From CAZOWL01 sp964583605 (GTDB taxonomy: Bacteria > Pseudomonadota > Gammaproteobacteria > Chromatiales > Chromatiaceae), in NCBI GenBank assembly GCA_964583605.1, contig CAZOWL010000060.1:1-27725 (forward strand): a stretch of DNA of 27,725 nt, written 5' to 3'. Positions 7,498 to 15,634 of the stretch are shown in pieces (the first letter of the stretch is position 1; every line of letters begins with the position of its first letter). A model generated the notes under the pieces. The model ran no database searches. It was not told the origin of the DNA and worked only from the letters and a program-made list of their open reading frames with translations. The position numbers and the translations under genes are program-made.

Positions 7498-8529
7498 TCA
7501 GACCTCCGCCGGCTCAGCCGGGGCCGCCGCGCGGGCAGTCTGGGGCAAGAGCTGTGCGCGGATCTTGGCCTCGATCTCACTAGCCATGGTGGGATTGTCC
7601 TGGAGATAGCTGCGCACATTGTCCTTGCCTTGGCCTATCCGGCTGCCGCCGTAGCTATACCAGGCACCCGATTTCTCGATCAGATTGCACTGCACGCCGA
7701 GATCAATGACCTCACCAAGTCGCGAGATCCCGGCACCGTAGAGGATATCAAAGGTAGCCTGACGGAACGGGGGGGCCATCTTGTTCTTCACGACCTTGAC
7801 CTTGGTCTCGTTGCCGATCACCTCATCCCCCTTTTTGATCGCACCGGTCCGACGAATATCCAGCCTCACCGATGCGTAGAACTTCAATGCGTTGCCGCCA
7901 GTCGTCGTCTCCGGCGAGCCGAACATGACGCCGATCTTCATGCGAATCTGGTTGATGAAGATGACGAGACTGTTCGAACGCTTGATATTCGCGGTCAGCT
8001 TCCGCAGCGCTTGCGACATCAGTCGCGCCTGCAGGCCAACATGCGAGTCACCCATCTCGCCCTCGATCTCCGCCTTGGGTGTCAGCGCGGCCACCGAATC
8101 GACAACGATCACGTCCACCGCGCCCGAGCGCACCAGCATGTCGGTGATCTCCAAAGCCTGCTCACCGGTGTCAGGCTGCGACACGAGGAGGTCGCTCATG
8201 TCCACGCCAAGTTTCTCCGCGTAGACCGGATCAAGCGCGTGCTCCGCGTCGACAAAGGCCGCTGTGCCGCCGAGCTTCTGCGCCTCGGCGACGACATGGA
8301 GCGTCAGCGTGGTCTTACCTGACGACTCAGGCCCGTAGATCTCGACGACCCGCCCCCGCGGCAGCCCTCCCACCCCAAGAGCCAGGTCGAGGCCGAGCGA
8401 GCCGGTCGAGATCACATCCGCGGTGCGCACGACCCCAGTATCGCCCATGCGCATGACCGAGCCCTTGCCGAATTGCTTCTCGATCTGGGTCAGGGCCGCA
8501 GCCAGCGCCCTCTTACGGTTGTCGTCCAT
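7498..8529 (-). CDS. recA: Recombinase RecA
   Basis: RecA forms filaments on single-stranded DNA, drives strand exchange, and triggers LexA self-cleavage in the SOS response. The 343-residue product begins MDDNRKRALAAALTQIEKQF. It has Walker A GPESSGKTT (residues 66-74, K72), Walker B VDVIVVDSVAALTP, the L1/L2 DNA-binding loop region around NQIRMKIGVMFGSPETTTGG, and a short C-terminal tail ending in Ala/Glu/Pro. Length and motifs match the gammaproteobacterial norm. Upstream (8530-8694) is a long leader in which no clear CTGT-N8-ACAG LexA box is apparent. recX follows by 14 bases. Confidence 0.99.
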   Translation of the reverse strand: MDDNRKRALAAALTQIEKQFGKGSVMRMGDTGVVRTADVISTGSLGLDLALGVGGLPRGRVVEIYGPESSGKTTLTLHVVAEAQKLGGTAAFVDAEHALDPVYAEKLGVDMSDLLVSQPDTGEQALEITDMLVRSGAVDVIVVDSVAALTPKAEIEGEMGDSHVGLQARLMSQALRKLTANIKRSNSLVIFINQIRMKIGVMFGSPETTTGGNALKFYASVRLDIRRTGAIKKGDEVIGNETKVKVVKNKMAPPFRQATFDILYGAGISRLGEVIDLGVQCNLIEKSGAWYSYGGSRIGQGKDNVRSYLQDNPTMASEIEAKIRAQLLPQTARAAAPAEPAEV

Positions 8530-8694
8530 TGGCTCTCCGAAAACGAACGTGTGGCGAAGGAACGGCCGCGAGCAGGCCAGTCATGCTACGCACCGTCTGA
8601 CGGAAAGAACGGCCCGATTGCACGCAGTTGAAACCATCGCAAAGCAGTCGATCCCCGTATTCGTCGTCATTATCCCACAAGCCCTGTAACCCCG

Positions 8695-9222
8695 TCATAC
8701 CGCCAGCGGCCAGCGACGCAATACCCGGTAACGGGGTGGACCGTCGCCTGCGCTGCCCGCCAGCACAAACTCGGTGGCGTCCCAGTCGATCGGTTGGGTC
8801 GGACGCGCAGACGATGGCTCACCATCGAGTCGGGCCTTGCGCATCAGGGTGACATGTGGCCGATAGGGGCGCGCCTCCAAGCCAATACCGCAGGCACTAA
8901 CCCCTTCGCTGAGTCGCGCGACGAGCCGCGACAAGCCTAGCGGGACCGCGCCAGGGCCACACCAAAGTGTGCCGGAACGCGACCAGAGCCCGACCTGATC
9001 GAGACGGAGCGCGAAAGTGGCCTCTCGCACGGCCGTCGCGACATGCTCAGCACAGGCTCGGCGGCTCTCCTCGAGGCCGCCAAGAAAGACTAGCGTCAAA
9101 TGCAGATCTTGCGGATGCGTCGGCCGCCCGGTAGCGCCTGGGGCCAGCTCCTGCCCGAGTTGCGCCAGCGCATCGCGCACGGCCCGATCCGGCCACAACG
9201 CAAAGAACAGGCGCTCAGACAC
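8695..9222 (-). CDS. thpR: RNA 2',3'-cyclic phosphodiesterase (2H family)
   Basis: ThpR (formerly LigT) opens 2',3'-cyclic phosphate RNA ends and belongs to the 2H phosphoesterase superfamily. Both catalytic His-x-Thr-Leu motifs are present: HLTLVFLGG at residue 41 and HVTLMRKA at residue 123, counted from a GTG start at 9222. That start gives the usual opening SERLFFALWPD and about 175 residues. A further upstream ATG at 9258 would add twelve atypical residues inside pncC. The gene overlaps the end of pncC by 8 bases, suggesting translational coupling. It precedes recA by about 165 bases. Confidence 0.9.
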   Translation of the reverse strand: MSERLFFALWPDRAVRDALAQLGQELAPGATGRPTHPQDLHLTLVFLGGLEESRRACAEHVATAVREATFALRLDQVGLWSRSGTLWCGPGAVPLGLSRLVARLSEGVSACGIGLEARPYRPHVTLMRKARLDGEPSSARPTQPIDWDATEFVLAGSAGDGPPRYRVLRRWPLAV

Positions 9223-9709
9223 TCGGACCAAGGAGCTCCAAGAGACGCTCCAACGCAACCCTCACAGACTGGTGGCGGACCTCCTCGCGATTGCCCGCAA
9301 ACTGAAAGCGCTGGGCATAGAGACAGCCATCAGCGAGGGCCCAGGCAAACCAAACGGTGCCCACCGGCTTCTCCTCGCTGCCTCCATCTGGCCCGGCGAT
9401 GCCGGTGATGGCGACGGCGACATGGGCCTCGCTGTGCGCCAACGCGCCGGCAGCCATCGCGCGTGCGACATCTTCGCTCACCGCACCTTCCCGCGCGATG
9501 GTCTCGGGCTGAACGCCCAAAACCTGCTGTTTCGCCGCGTCGGCGTAGGTGACGAAGCCACGGTCGAACCATTCACTGCTGCCAGGGATATCGGTGATGA
9601 CCTTGGCGAGCCAGCCGCCCGTGCAGGACTCGGCTGTCGCCAAGCGCAGGCGTTGTGGGATCAGGCGCTGGCCGAGCGCCGAGGACAGGATATCGAGGGT
9701 CTCAGACAT
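9215..9709 (-). CDS. pncC: Nicotinamide-nucleotide amidohydrolase (CinA C-terminal family)
   Basis: PncC deamidates nicotinamide mononucleotide to nicotinate mononucleotide in pyridine nucleotide salvage. From ATG 9709 the product is 164 residues, matching the ~165-residue stand-alone enzyme. Family motifs are LATAESCTGGWLA (about residue 23 onward), EGAVSEDVARAMA, and ITGIAGPDGGSEEKPVGTVW. An ATG at 9727 (170 residues) is an alternative start; no clear Shine-Dalgarno separates them. The open frame continues to 9913, but that extension runs into the divergent cupin gene and has no family similarity. The usual CinA N-terminal domain is absent. The pncC-recA-recX order is common in gammaproteobacteria. 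Confidence 0.93.
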   Translation of the reverse strand: MSETLDILSSALGQRLIPQRLRLATAESCTGGWLAKVITDIPGSSEWFDRGFVTYADAAKQQVLGVQPETIAREGAVSEDVARAMAAGALAHSEAHVAVAITGIAGPDGGSEEKPVGTVWFAWALADGCLYAQRFQFAGNREEVRHQSVRVALERLLELLGPSV

Positions 9710-9820
9710 GACGGGAGTTTCGGCCATGCGGGCGGCCGCGACAAGCCCTAGTTTCCCGGGAGCCTTGCAATCCTGATCAGCAAGCTCTAAAACGCGGCAA
9801 GCAAGCGCGACCGTCAGCTC

Positions 9821-9849
9821 GCGTGCTAACCGAACCTGGCGTGCTAACC
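9821..9849. repeat. Short direct repeat upstream of the cupin gene
   Basis: GCGTGCTAACC occurs at 9821-9831 and again at 9839-9849, an 18-bp period (near two helical turns). It lies immediately before the Shine-Dalgarno (GGAGG, 9854-9858) of the rightward cupin and between two divergent genes. It could be a paired operator, a translational site, or a chance duplication. Confidence 0.45.
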
Positions 9850-9866
9850 AAACGGAGGCCTCAACC

Positions 9867-10148
9867 GTGGATGATCTCGCCATTCGCTGCGAGCACAAGC
9901 CCTCGCCGGCCAAGCTCGAGGTGCTGGGCGTCGAAGACTGGCCAATCTGGACGAAAGAAGTCTCGACCTTCCCCTGGCACTACGACCGCGAGGAGACTTG
10001 CTACATCCTGCGCGGACGCTTCACCGTCACTCCGCAAGGAGGGCCTGCGCAGACCTTCCAGCGCGGCGACTTGATCACCTTCCCGGCGGGCCTCAGCTGC
10101 ACTTGGCAGATCCTGGAGCCGGTCGAGAAGCACTACCGGCTGGATTAA
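9867..10148 (+). CDS. Small cupin-domain protein
   Basis: The 93-residue protein starts at a GTG with GGAGG 8 bases upstream. It is a single beta-barrel cupin: WHYDREETCYILRGRFTV is motif 1 with metal-ligand-like His and Glu residues, and FQRGDLITFPAGLSCTWQI is motif 2, lacking the usual final His (a Ser-Cys-Thr-Trp run replaces it). It looks like the Cupin_3 (DUF861, EutQ-like) group. The substrate is unknown. The gene is transcribed away from pncC and precedes the HTH/2Fe-2S/reductase gene by about 120 bases, so the two may be co-transcribed. The family is confident; the function is not. Confidence 0.85.
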   Translation: MDDLAIRCEHKPSPAKLEVLGVEDWPIWTKEVSTFPWHYDREETCYILRGRFTVTPQGGPAQTFQRGDLITFPAGLSCTWQILEPVEKHYRLD

Positions 10149-10268
10149 TGTCGCCCGCCCGATCCATCGCGCCGACCGAATACGGCTCATCATGGATCGA
10201 GACACCAGCGTGTGCGCGGCGGACGATTGGGGCTACCAAGTGACACTCGCGACTCGAACGCCCGGGCC

Positions 10269-11744
10269 ATGACGACTCTCCTTACCCTGACGCGCGCGGC
10301 GCGCCTCGCCGGAGTCAAACGGGCCGAGCTACAGCGCCGCGTTCGCCAAGGCGAGCTGGCTACTTTCGAGGGCCAGGTCGCCGCCAACGATCTGCTGCGG
10401 CTCTATCCGCGCACCAGCCTCGATGACGACTCGGAGCTGGACCGAGTCGAGCGCATCAAGGCCGAGGCAGTGCCGCGCCGCGGCGACGTCGACACCGCCC
10501 TGCCAAGCGCAGAGATACTGCTCGCGAGGCTGCGCTCGATCAGCGCGGTTCTGACGCGCAAGCTCGCAGCGATGGACGCGCTCGAGGGCGTGCTCGACGA
10601 GCTCAACAACCGCTTGGCGACGCTCGCCCGCGACCACCCGTCCTCGGCCACGACCCCAAGGATCCAGGACACCTTGAGCTGGCTCGATCAGGCACGGACG
10701 GAGCTGGCCGCCGGGGACAAGCTAGAGGACCAGACCAACCTTCTCGCACGAGACGCCTTACTACGCATCATGGCAGCCAGCGTCAAGATCATCCCGAGCG
10801 GCCACGAGTTCTTCGTGGAAGGGTCGGAGTCGATCCTCGAGGCCGCGGTGCGGGCCGGCCTGAGCCTGAATTACGGCTGCTCAAGCGGCAACTGCGGCGC
10901 CTGCAAGGCGCGCGTCGTCAGCGGCGAGGTCCGCGGGGTCCGGGAGCACGACCATGTCCTCGGCGAGCGCGAAAAGCGGATCGGCTATTGCTTGACCTGC
11001 TCGACCACGGCGGTGACCGATGTGGTCCTCGAGGCCGCCGAGGCCCTTTCCGCGGCCGACCTGCCGGAACAGGAGATCCGCGCCAGCGTCCGCAAGGTTG
11101 AGCCCCTGAGCCAGGACATCTGCCTGCTGCGCATTCAAACACCGCGCACTCAGACGTTGCGCTTCATGGCCGGACAGCGGGTTGAATTGACCCTCGAAGA
11201 CGGCAGCCGGGCCGAGCGCCATATCGCCAGCTGTCCTTGCAATGGTCGCAACCTCGAATTCTTCATCGAGCGCGACCCCGAGAGCGCATTCGCCTCGGCG
11301 GTCCATGCCGGCCTGCGCCACGGCCAGCTCGCTCAGGTCAAGGGGCCGACCGGGTCCTTCGTGCTCGACGAGGAGTCCTCCGATCCGGCGGTCTTCATCG
11401 CCTTCGGCCAGGGCATCGCGCCTGTCAAGAGTCTCATCGAGCATGCCGTCTCGATCGACATCATCGAGTCCTTCCACCTGTACTGGCTCGCTGCACGGCC
11501 CGAGGACCATCACCAGCCACACTGGTGCCGGGCCCTCAAGGACGCCCTCGACAACTTCTATATCACGCCCCTCGTGTCGACGAGGCCCGACGAAGTCCTC
11601 CTCATGCTCGACGCCGACCTCCCGGATCTAACCGCGCCGCGCTACTACATTGTCGGCGACGCGCCACAGGTGGCAGCGATCGAGGACCACCTCAGGGCGC
11701 GAGGCGTGGCCGCTCAGCGCATCCGCTCCGACATCTTGCCTTGA
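10269..11744 (+). CDS. HTH-like / 2Fe-2S ferredoxin / flavin-NAD reductase fusion protein
   Basis: Counted from ATG 10269 (491 residues). Residues 1-47 (TRAARLAGVKRAELQRRV, then ELATFEG) look like a MerR/excisionase-type helix-turn-helix. Residues 48-170 are helical and charged, probably coiled coil. Residues ~172-260 form a plant-type 2Fe-2S domain with Cys204-x4-Cys209-x2-Cys212-x28-Cys241, motif YGCSSGNCGACKARV. Residues ~271-491 are a ferredoxin-NADP reductase-like module: RHIAS (317-321) sits where the FAD-binding RxYS motif is expected, GQGIAP (380-385) matches the NAD(P)-binding loop, and YWLAARPE follows. It resembles CDP-6-deoxy-glucoseen-reductase-type electron-transfer proteins plus an extra DNA-binding-like head. 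No transmembrane segment is seen. Redox chemistry is well supported; a DNA-binding or redox-sensing role is inference. An alternative upstream start exists at 10212. Confidence 0.85.
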   Translation: MTTLLTLTRAARLAGVKRAELQRRVRQGELATFEGQVAANDLLRLYPRTSLDDDSELDRVERIKAEAVPRRGDVDTALPSAEILLARLRSISAVLTRKLAAMDALEGVLDELNNRLATLARDHPSSATTPRIQDTLSWLDQARTELAAGDKLEDQTNLLARDALLRIMAASVKIIPSGHEFFVEGSESILEAAVRAGLSLNYGCSSGNCGACKARVVSGEVRGVREHDHVLGEREKRIGYCLTCSTTAVTDVVLEAAEALSAADLPEQEIRASVRKVEPLSQDICLLRIQTPRTQTLRFMAGQRVELTLEDGSRAERHIASCPCNGRNLEFFIERDPESAFASAVHAGLRHGQLAQVKGPTGSFVLDEESSDPAVFIAFGQGIAPVKSLIEHAVSIDIIESFHLYWLAARPEDHHQPHWCRALKDALDNFYITPLVSTRPDEVLLMLDADLPDLTAPRYYIVGDAPQVAAIEDHLRARGVAAQRIRSDILP

Positions 11745-11754
11745 GCGAGGACGG

Positions 11755-13122
11755 TCACAGCGCGTCCAATGCCTGCTGCAAGGTGCGCACTGGCACGAGA
11801 TCCAACCCCGCGACGCCCCCTTTTGGCCGATTCTTTTCCGGCAGGATCGCCCGGCGCAGGCCATGCTTGGCCGCCTCGCGGAGTCGATCGGCGCCATTCG
11901 GTACCGGGCGCACCTCGCCCGACAGCCCGACCTCACCGAAGACAGCCAGATCCACCGGCAGCGGACGATCGCGATAGCTCGACAAGACCGCACAGATCAC
12001 GGCCAGATCGGCCGCGGTCTCGGCGATCCGCACACCGCCAACCACATTGACGAAGACATCCCGATCGAACATGCCCACCCCACCGTGGCGGTGCAGCACG
12101 GCGAGCAGCATCGCCAGACGGTTCGGGTCGAGCCCGAGTGCGACCCGACGCGGATTGGCCAACGGGCTCTCGTCCACCAGGGCCTGGACCTCGATCAACA
12201 GAGGGCGCGTGCCCTCCCGCGTGATCATCACGACGCTGCCCGGCACTGGCTCATCGTGTCGTGACAGAAAGATCGCGGAGGGGTTCTTCACCTCGCGCAG
12301 GCCTCGCTCCGTCATCGCGAAGACGCCCAGCTCGTTGACGGCACCGAAGCGGTTCTTGACCGCCCGGACGAGGCGGTATTGACTGCCGGCCTCGCCTTCG
12401 AAATAGACAACCGTGTCGACCATGTGCTCGAGCACCCGGGGACCAGCCAGCGCCCCTTCCTTCGTCACGTGCCCGACAACGAAGACCGTCGTCGCTGTCC
12501 GCTTGGCATAGTGCACAAGCTGGGCGGCTGTCTCGCGGACCTGGGACACCGAACCCGGGGCCGAGGAGAGCTCCTCGCTGAACAGCGTCTGGATCGAATC
12601 GACGATCATGACCTGCGGACGTTCCACCTCGGCCGCCTCCATGATCCGCTGGATACTCGTCTCGGCAAGGAGTCGAATGCTAGTGCCCGCTAGCTCTAGG
12701 CGCTGCGCACGCAGACTGACCTGCTGCGGCGACTCTTCCCCGGTCACATAAAGCACCGGCTCGCTCACCCCGTGCGCGAGCGCGGCACAGGCCTGCAGCA
12801 AGAGTGTCGATTTCCCGATGCCTGGGTCGCCCCCGAGCAGCACGACCGAGCCGGCCACGAGCCCGCCGCCGAGCACGCGATCCAGCTCACCGATCCCGGT
12901 GCGGCGACGGGCCTCGCGCTCGGCGCGCACCCCGTCCAGCGCTTGGACCTCCGACGCGGTACCGGAGTAACCGCCACGACGAGGACCTTCCCGTCCGACC
13001 GGTATCTCGCCGACGGCATTCCAGGCGCCGCACTCCGGGCATTGGCCGCTCCATTTGGGCAGCTGCGCGCCGCACGATTGGCACATGTAGGCGGCGCGGC
13101 GGCGCTTCAGCGGGGCGCTCAT
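11755..13122 (-). CDS. radA: DNA repair protein RadA
   Basis: RadA is a RecA-like helicase that processes recombination intermediates. From ATG 13122 it has 455 residues (E. coli 460). The N-terminal zinc finger is C14-x2-C17 ... C28-x2-C31 (CQSCGA, CPECG). The ATPase has Walker A GGDPGIGKST (97-106) and the RadA-specific KNRFG motif (256-260). A Lon-protease-like C-terminal domain follows. The start is chosen because its ATG overlaps the alr stop as ATGA; a longer frame to 13191 adds a low-complexity Arg/Gly run with no family support. It is the last gene of the rplI-dnaB-alr-radA operon and ends 10 bases from the convergent reductase gene. Confidence 0.96.
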   Translation of the reverse strand: MSAPLKRRRAAYMCQSCGAQLPKWSGQCPECGAWNAVGEIPVGREGPRRGGYSGTASEVQALDGVRAEREARRRTGIGELDRVLGGGLVAGSVVLLGGDPGIGKSTLLLQACAALAHGVSEPVLYVTGEESPQQVSLRAQRLELAGTSIRLLAETSIQRIMEAAEVERPQVMIVDSIQTLFSEELSSAPGSVSQVRETAAQLVHYAKRTATTVFVVGHVTKEGALAGPRVLEHMVDTVVYFEGEAGSQYRLVRAVKNRFGAVNELGVFAMTERGLREVKNPSAIFLSRHDEPVPGSVVMITREGTRPLLIEVQALVDESPLANPRRVALGLDPNRLAMLLAVLHRHGGVGMFDRDVFVNVVGGVRIAETAADLAVICAVLSSYRDRPLPVDLAVFGEVGLSGEVRPVPNGADRLREAAKHGLRRAILPEKNRPKGGVAGLDLVPVRTLQQALDAL

Positions 13123-14231
13123 GGCGCCGCGCCCGGCGCGCCTTCGACCGCCGCCGCGTGCTCCAAATGGACCCGCTGCGAGATGCGGCACAGCAGCTCG
13201 TAGGCGATCGTGCCCGCCTGCTTGGCAATCTGCTCAACCGGAAGCCCTGGCCCCCAGAGCGTCACGGTGTCACCGACACGCGCAGCGGGGCGGGCGCGTA
13301 GGTCGAGATGGACCATATCCATCGACACCCGCCCCACGACCGGCACGCGCTGCCCGCCGATGAGGACCGGCGTTCCGGTCGGGGCATGACGCGGATAGCC
13401 GTCGCCATAACCGACGCCGACCACGCCGACCGACATATCCTCAGGACAGATGTAAGTGCCACCATAGCCGACGGCATCGCCACGGCGCAGGCGTTGGATC
13501 GCGATCAGGCGGCCCTGGAAGGTCATCACGGGCCGCAGCCCGAGGTCCACCCCACAACCTTCGGCGAAAGGCGATGCGCCGTAGAGCATGATGCCGGGGC
13601 GGACCCATTGTGAGCGTGCCTGCGGCAGCGCGATCAGACCCGCCGAGTTGCCGATGCTGAGCGGCACATCGACTCCCGCCGCAATCTGCTGAAACACTTC
13701 GCATTGGCGCGTCGAGACAGGATCCAGGGGAAGATCGGCGTTGGCCAGGTGGGTGAGAAGACCGGCCAGCCTGTACCGCAGTGGATCGCGGGCAAGGCGT
13801 TGTAGTACCGCAGGCACCTCCCCAACCGGAAAACCGAGCCGATGCATCCCGGTGTCGATCTTGATCCAGCAACCGGGGACCTGTCCTTGGCCGCTCCGTT
13901 CCAGCAGCTCGAGCTGTCCCCAGTGATGCAGCGCCAGGATCAAGTCAAAGCGCGACGCCGCCTCCAGCTCATCGGCGAAGACCATGCCCTCGAGGACCAA
14001 GACCGGATGTCCAACGCCGGCAGCCCGCAACCGAATACCTTCCTCGACACGCGCCACCGCGAAGCCGTCGCTACCGGATAGGGCTCCAGCCGTTGCCTCC
14101 AGTCCGTGACCATAAGCGTTGGCCTTGACGACCGCCCAGATCCGGCTCGCCGGCGCGTACCGCCGCACCGCCTCCAGATTGTGGCGCAAGGCGCTGAGGT
14201 CGACCAGCGCACGCGGTGCCGACCAGCTCAA
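13119..14231 (-). CDS. alr: Alanine racemase
   Basis: Alr is a PLP-dependent enzyme making D-alanine for peptidoglycan. The 370-residue protein carries the PLP-lysine motif VVKANAYGHG (K36) and, in the C-terminal barrel, GYGDGYPR and the RVSMDMVHLDL segment. The start is a TTG at 14231 overlapping the dnaB stop (TTGA), with GGAGAG about 8 bases upstream. Its own stop overlaps radA by 4 bases (ATGA). These overlaps imply translational coupling across dnaB-alr-radA. dnaB-alr adjacency is classical in gammaproteobacteria. Confidence 0.96.
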   Translation of the reverse strand: MSWSAPRALVDLSALRHNLEAVRRYAPASRIWAVVKANAYGHGLEATAGALSGSDGFAVARVEEGIRLRAAGVGHPVLVLEGMVFADELEAASRFDLILALHHWGQLELLERSGQGQVPGCWIKIDTGMHRLGFPVGEVPAVLQRLARDPLRYRLAGLLTHLANADLPLDPVSTRQCEVFQQIAAGVDVPLSIGNSAGLIALPQARSQWVRPGIMLYGASPFAEGCGVDLGLRPVMTFQGRLIAIQRLRRGDAVGYGGTYICPEDMSVGVVGVGYGDGYPRHAPTGTPVLIGGQRVPVVGRVSMDMVHLDLRARPAARVGDTVTLWGPGLPVEQIAKQAGTIAYELLCRISQRVHLEHAAAVEGAPGAAP

Positions 14232-15634
14232 TAGCTCGACTCTCCGTAAACGTTGTCGATGAAGCTCTCAAATTTCGTGTACTTGCCGAGGAAGGTCAGG
14301 CGGGTCGTCCCGATCGGGCCATTGCGCTGCTTGGCGATGATAATCTCGGCGATGCCCTTGTCTTTGCTATCCTCGTGGTACACCTCATCGCGGTAGATAA
14401 AGACGATCAGGTCGGCATCCTGCTCGATGGCACCAGATTCGCGCAGATCCGACATGACCGGTCGCTTGTTGGGGCGCTGCTCTAGGCTGCGATTGAGCTG
14501 CGAGAGGGCAACGAGCGGCACACTGAGCTCCTTGGCCAGCGCCTTCAACGAGCGGGAGATCGCCGAGATCTCTGCGACCCGGTTCTCCGCCTGTCCGGGC
14601 GACTGCATCAGCTGGATGTAGTCGAGCACGATCAGACCCAGATCGCCATGCTCACGCTTGAGGCGCCGCGCTCGCGCGCGGACCTCAGTTGGGGTCAGGG
14701 CCGGCGTATCGTCGACAAACAGCGGGACGTCGGCGAGCATATGTACCGCCGAGGTCAAGCGCGGCCATTCATCATCGGTCAGCTTTCCCGTGCGTACGCG
14801 GTGCTGGTCGATCCGTCCCAGTGAGGACATCATGCGCATCGCCAACGCATCGCCAGGCATCTCCATGCTGAACACCGCAACGGGTCGGCGTGACTTGATC
14901 GCCACGTGCTCGGCGATATTCATCGCGAACGAGGTCTTGCCCATCGACGGGCGGCCGGCCACGACGATCAGATCGGCAGGCTGCAGACCCGAGGTCATCA
15001 TGTCGAAATCGTGAAAGCCAGTCGCCAGGCCGGTGATCGGCTCGTCGCTCTGGAACAGCTTGTCGACCCGCTCCACAGCCTGACGCAGCAAGTCTTTGAT
15101 CGGCTGAAAGCCGCCACCGCCGCGGGCCTGCTGCTCGGCGATCTCGAACACCCGCCGCTCGGCCTCATCAAGCAGCTCGGCCACCTCGCGGCCCTGCGGG
15201 TGGAAGGCACTGTCGGCGATCTCGGTGCCAGCCGCGATCATCCGCCTCAGCACCGAATGCTCGCGGACGATCTTCGCGTACGCCTTGATATTCGCGGCGC
15301 TGGGGGTGTCCTTGACCAGGCTGCCGAGATAGGGAAGCCCGCCCGCTTCATCGAGGCTGTTGTGCCGCTCGAGCGTCTCGGCCAGCGTCACCACGTCGAA
15401 GGGTTGATCGGCATCGGCGAGACGCGCGATGGCGCGAAACAAGGTGCGATGCTCGCGCCGATAGAAGTCCTGCTCGACGACCGCATCGGCCACCCGTTCC
15501 CAGGTGCCATTGTCGAGCATGAGTCCGCCGATGAGAGACTGCTCGGCCTGGATGCTGTGGGGCGGCACACGGAGCTCGTCGCCGAGGCGACCGGAGCCGC
15601 CTACCCGGGGCGAAGCAGCAAAGGCGTCACTCAT
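14228..15634 (-). CDS. dnaB: Replicative DNA helicase DnaB
   Basis: DnaB is the hexameric 5'-3' helicase at the replication fork. From ATG 15634 it has 468 residues. The N-terminal domain (PPHSIQAEQSLIGGLML) is followed by the RecA-like C-terminal domain with Walker A GRPSMGKT (227-234), the LIVLDYIQLM Walker B region, and SQLNRSLEQRPNKRP plus SDLRESGAIEQDAD motifs. The start is supported by AGG 8 bases upstream; ATG 15640 and GTG 15643 are nearby alternatives. No intein is present. The gene is separated from rplI by about 400 bases containing a dispersed repeat. Confidence 0.97.
   Translation of the reverse strand: MSDAFAASPRVGGSGRLGDELRVPPHSIQAEQSLIGGLMLDNGTWERVADAVVEQDFYRREHRTLFRAIARLADADQPFDVVTLAETLERHNSLDEAGGLPYLGSLVKDTPSAANIKAYAKIVREHSVLRRMIAAGTEIADSAFHPQGREVAELLDEAERRVFEIAEQQARGGGGFQPIKDLLRQAVERVDKLFQSDEPITGLATGFHDFDMMTSGLQPADLIVVAGRPSMGKTSFAMNIAEHVAIKSRRPVAVFSMEMPGDALAMRMMSSLGRIDQHRVRTGKLTDDEWPRLTSAVHMLADVPLFVDDTPALTPTEVRARARRLKREHGDLGLIVLDYIQLMQSPGQAENRVAEISAISRSLKALAKELSVPLVALSQLNRSLEQRPNKRPVMSDLRESGAIEQDADLIVFIYRDEVYHEDSKDKGIAEIIIAKQRNGPIGTTRLTFLGKYTKFESFIDNVYGESSY

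Noticed and set aside
7483..8322. A 279-codon frame opposite recA
   Set aside because: A mirror of recA codon bias; it contains no domain and conflicts with a certain gene.
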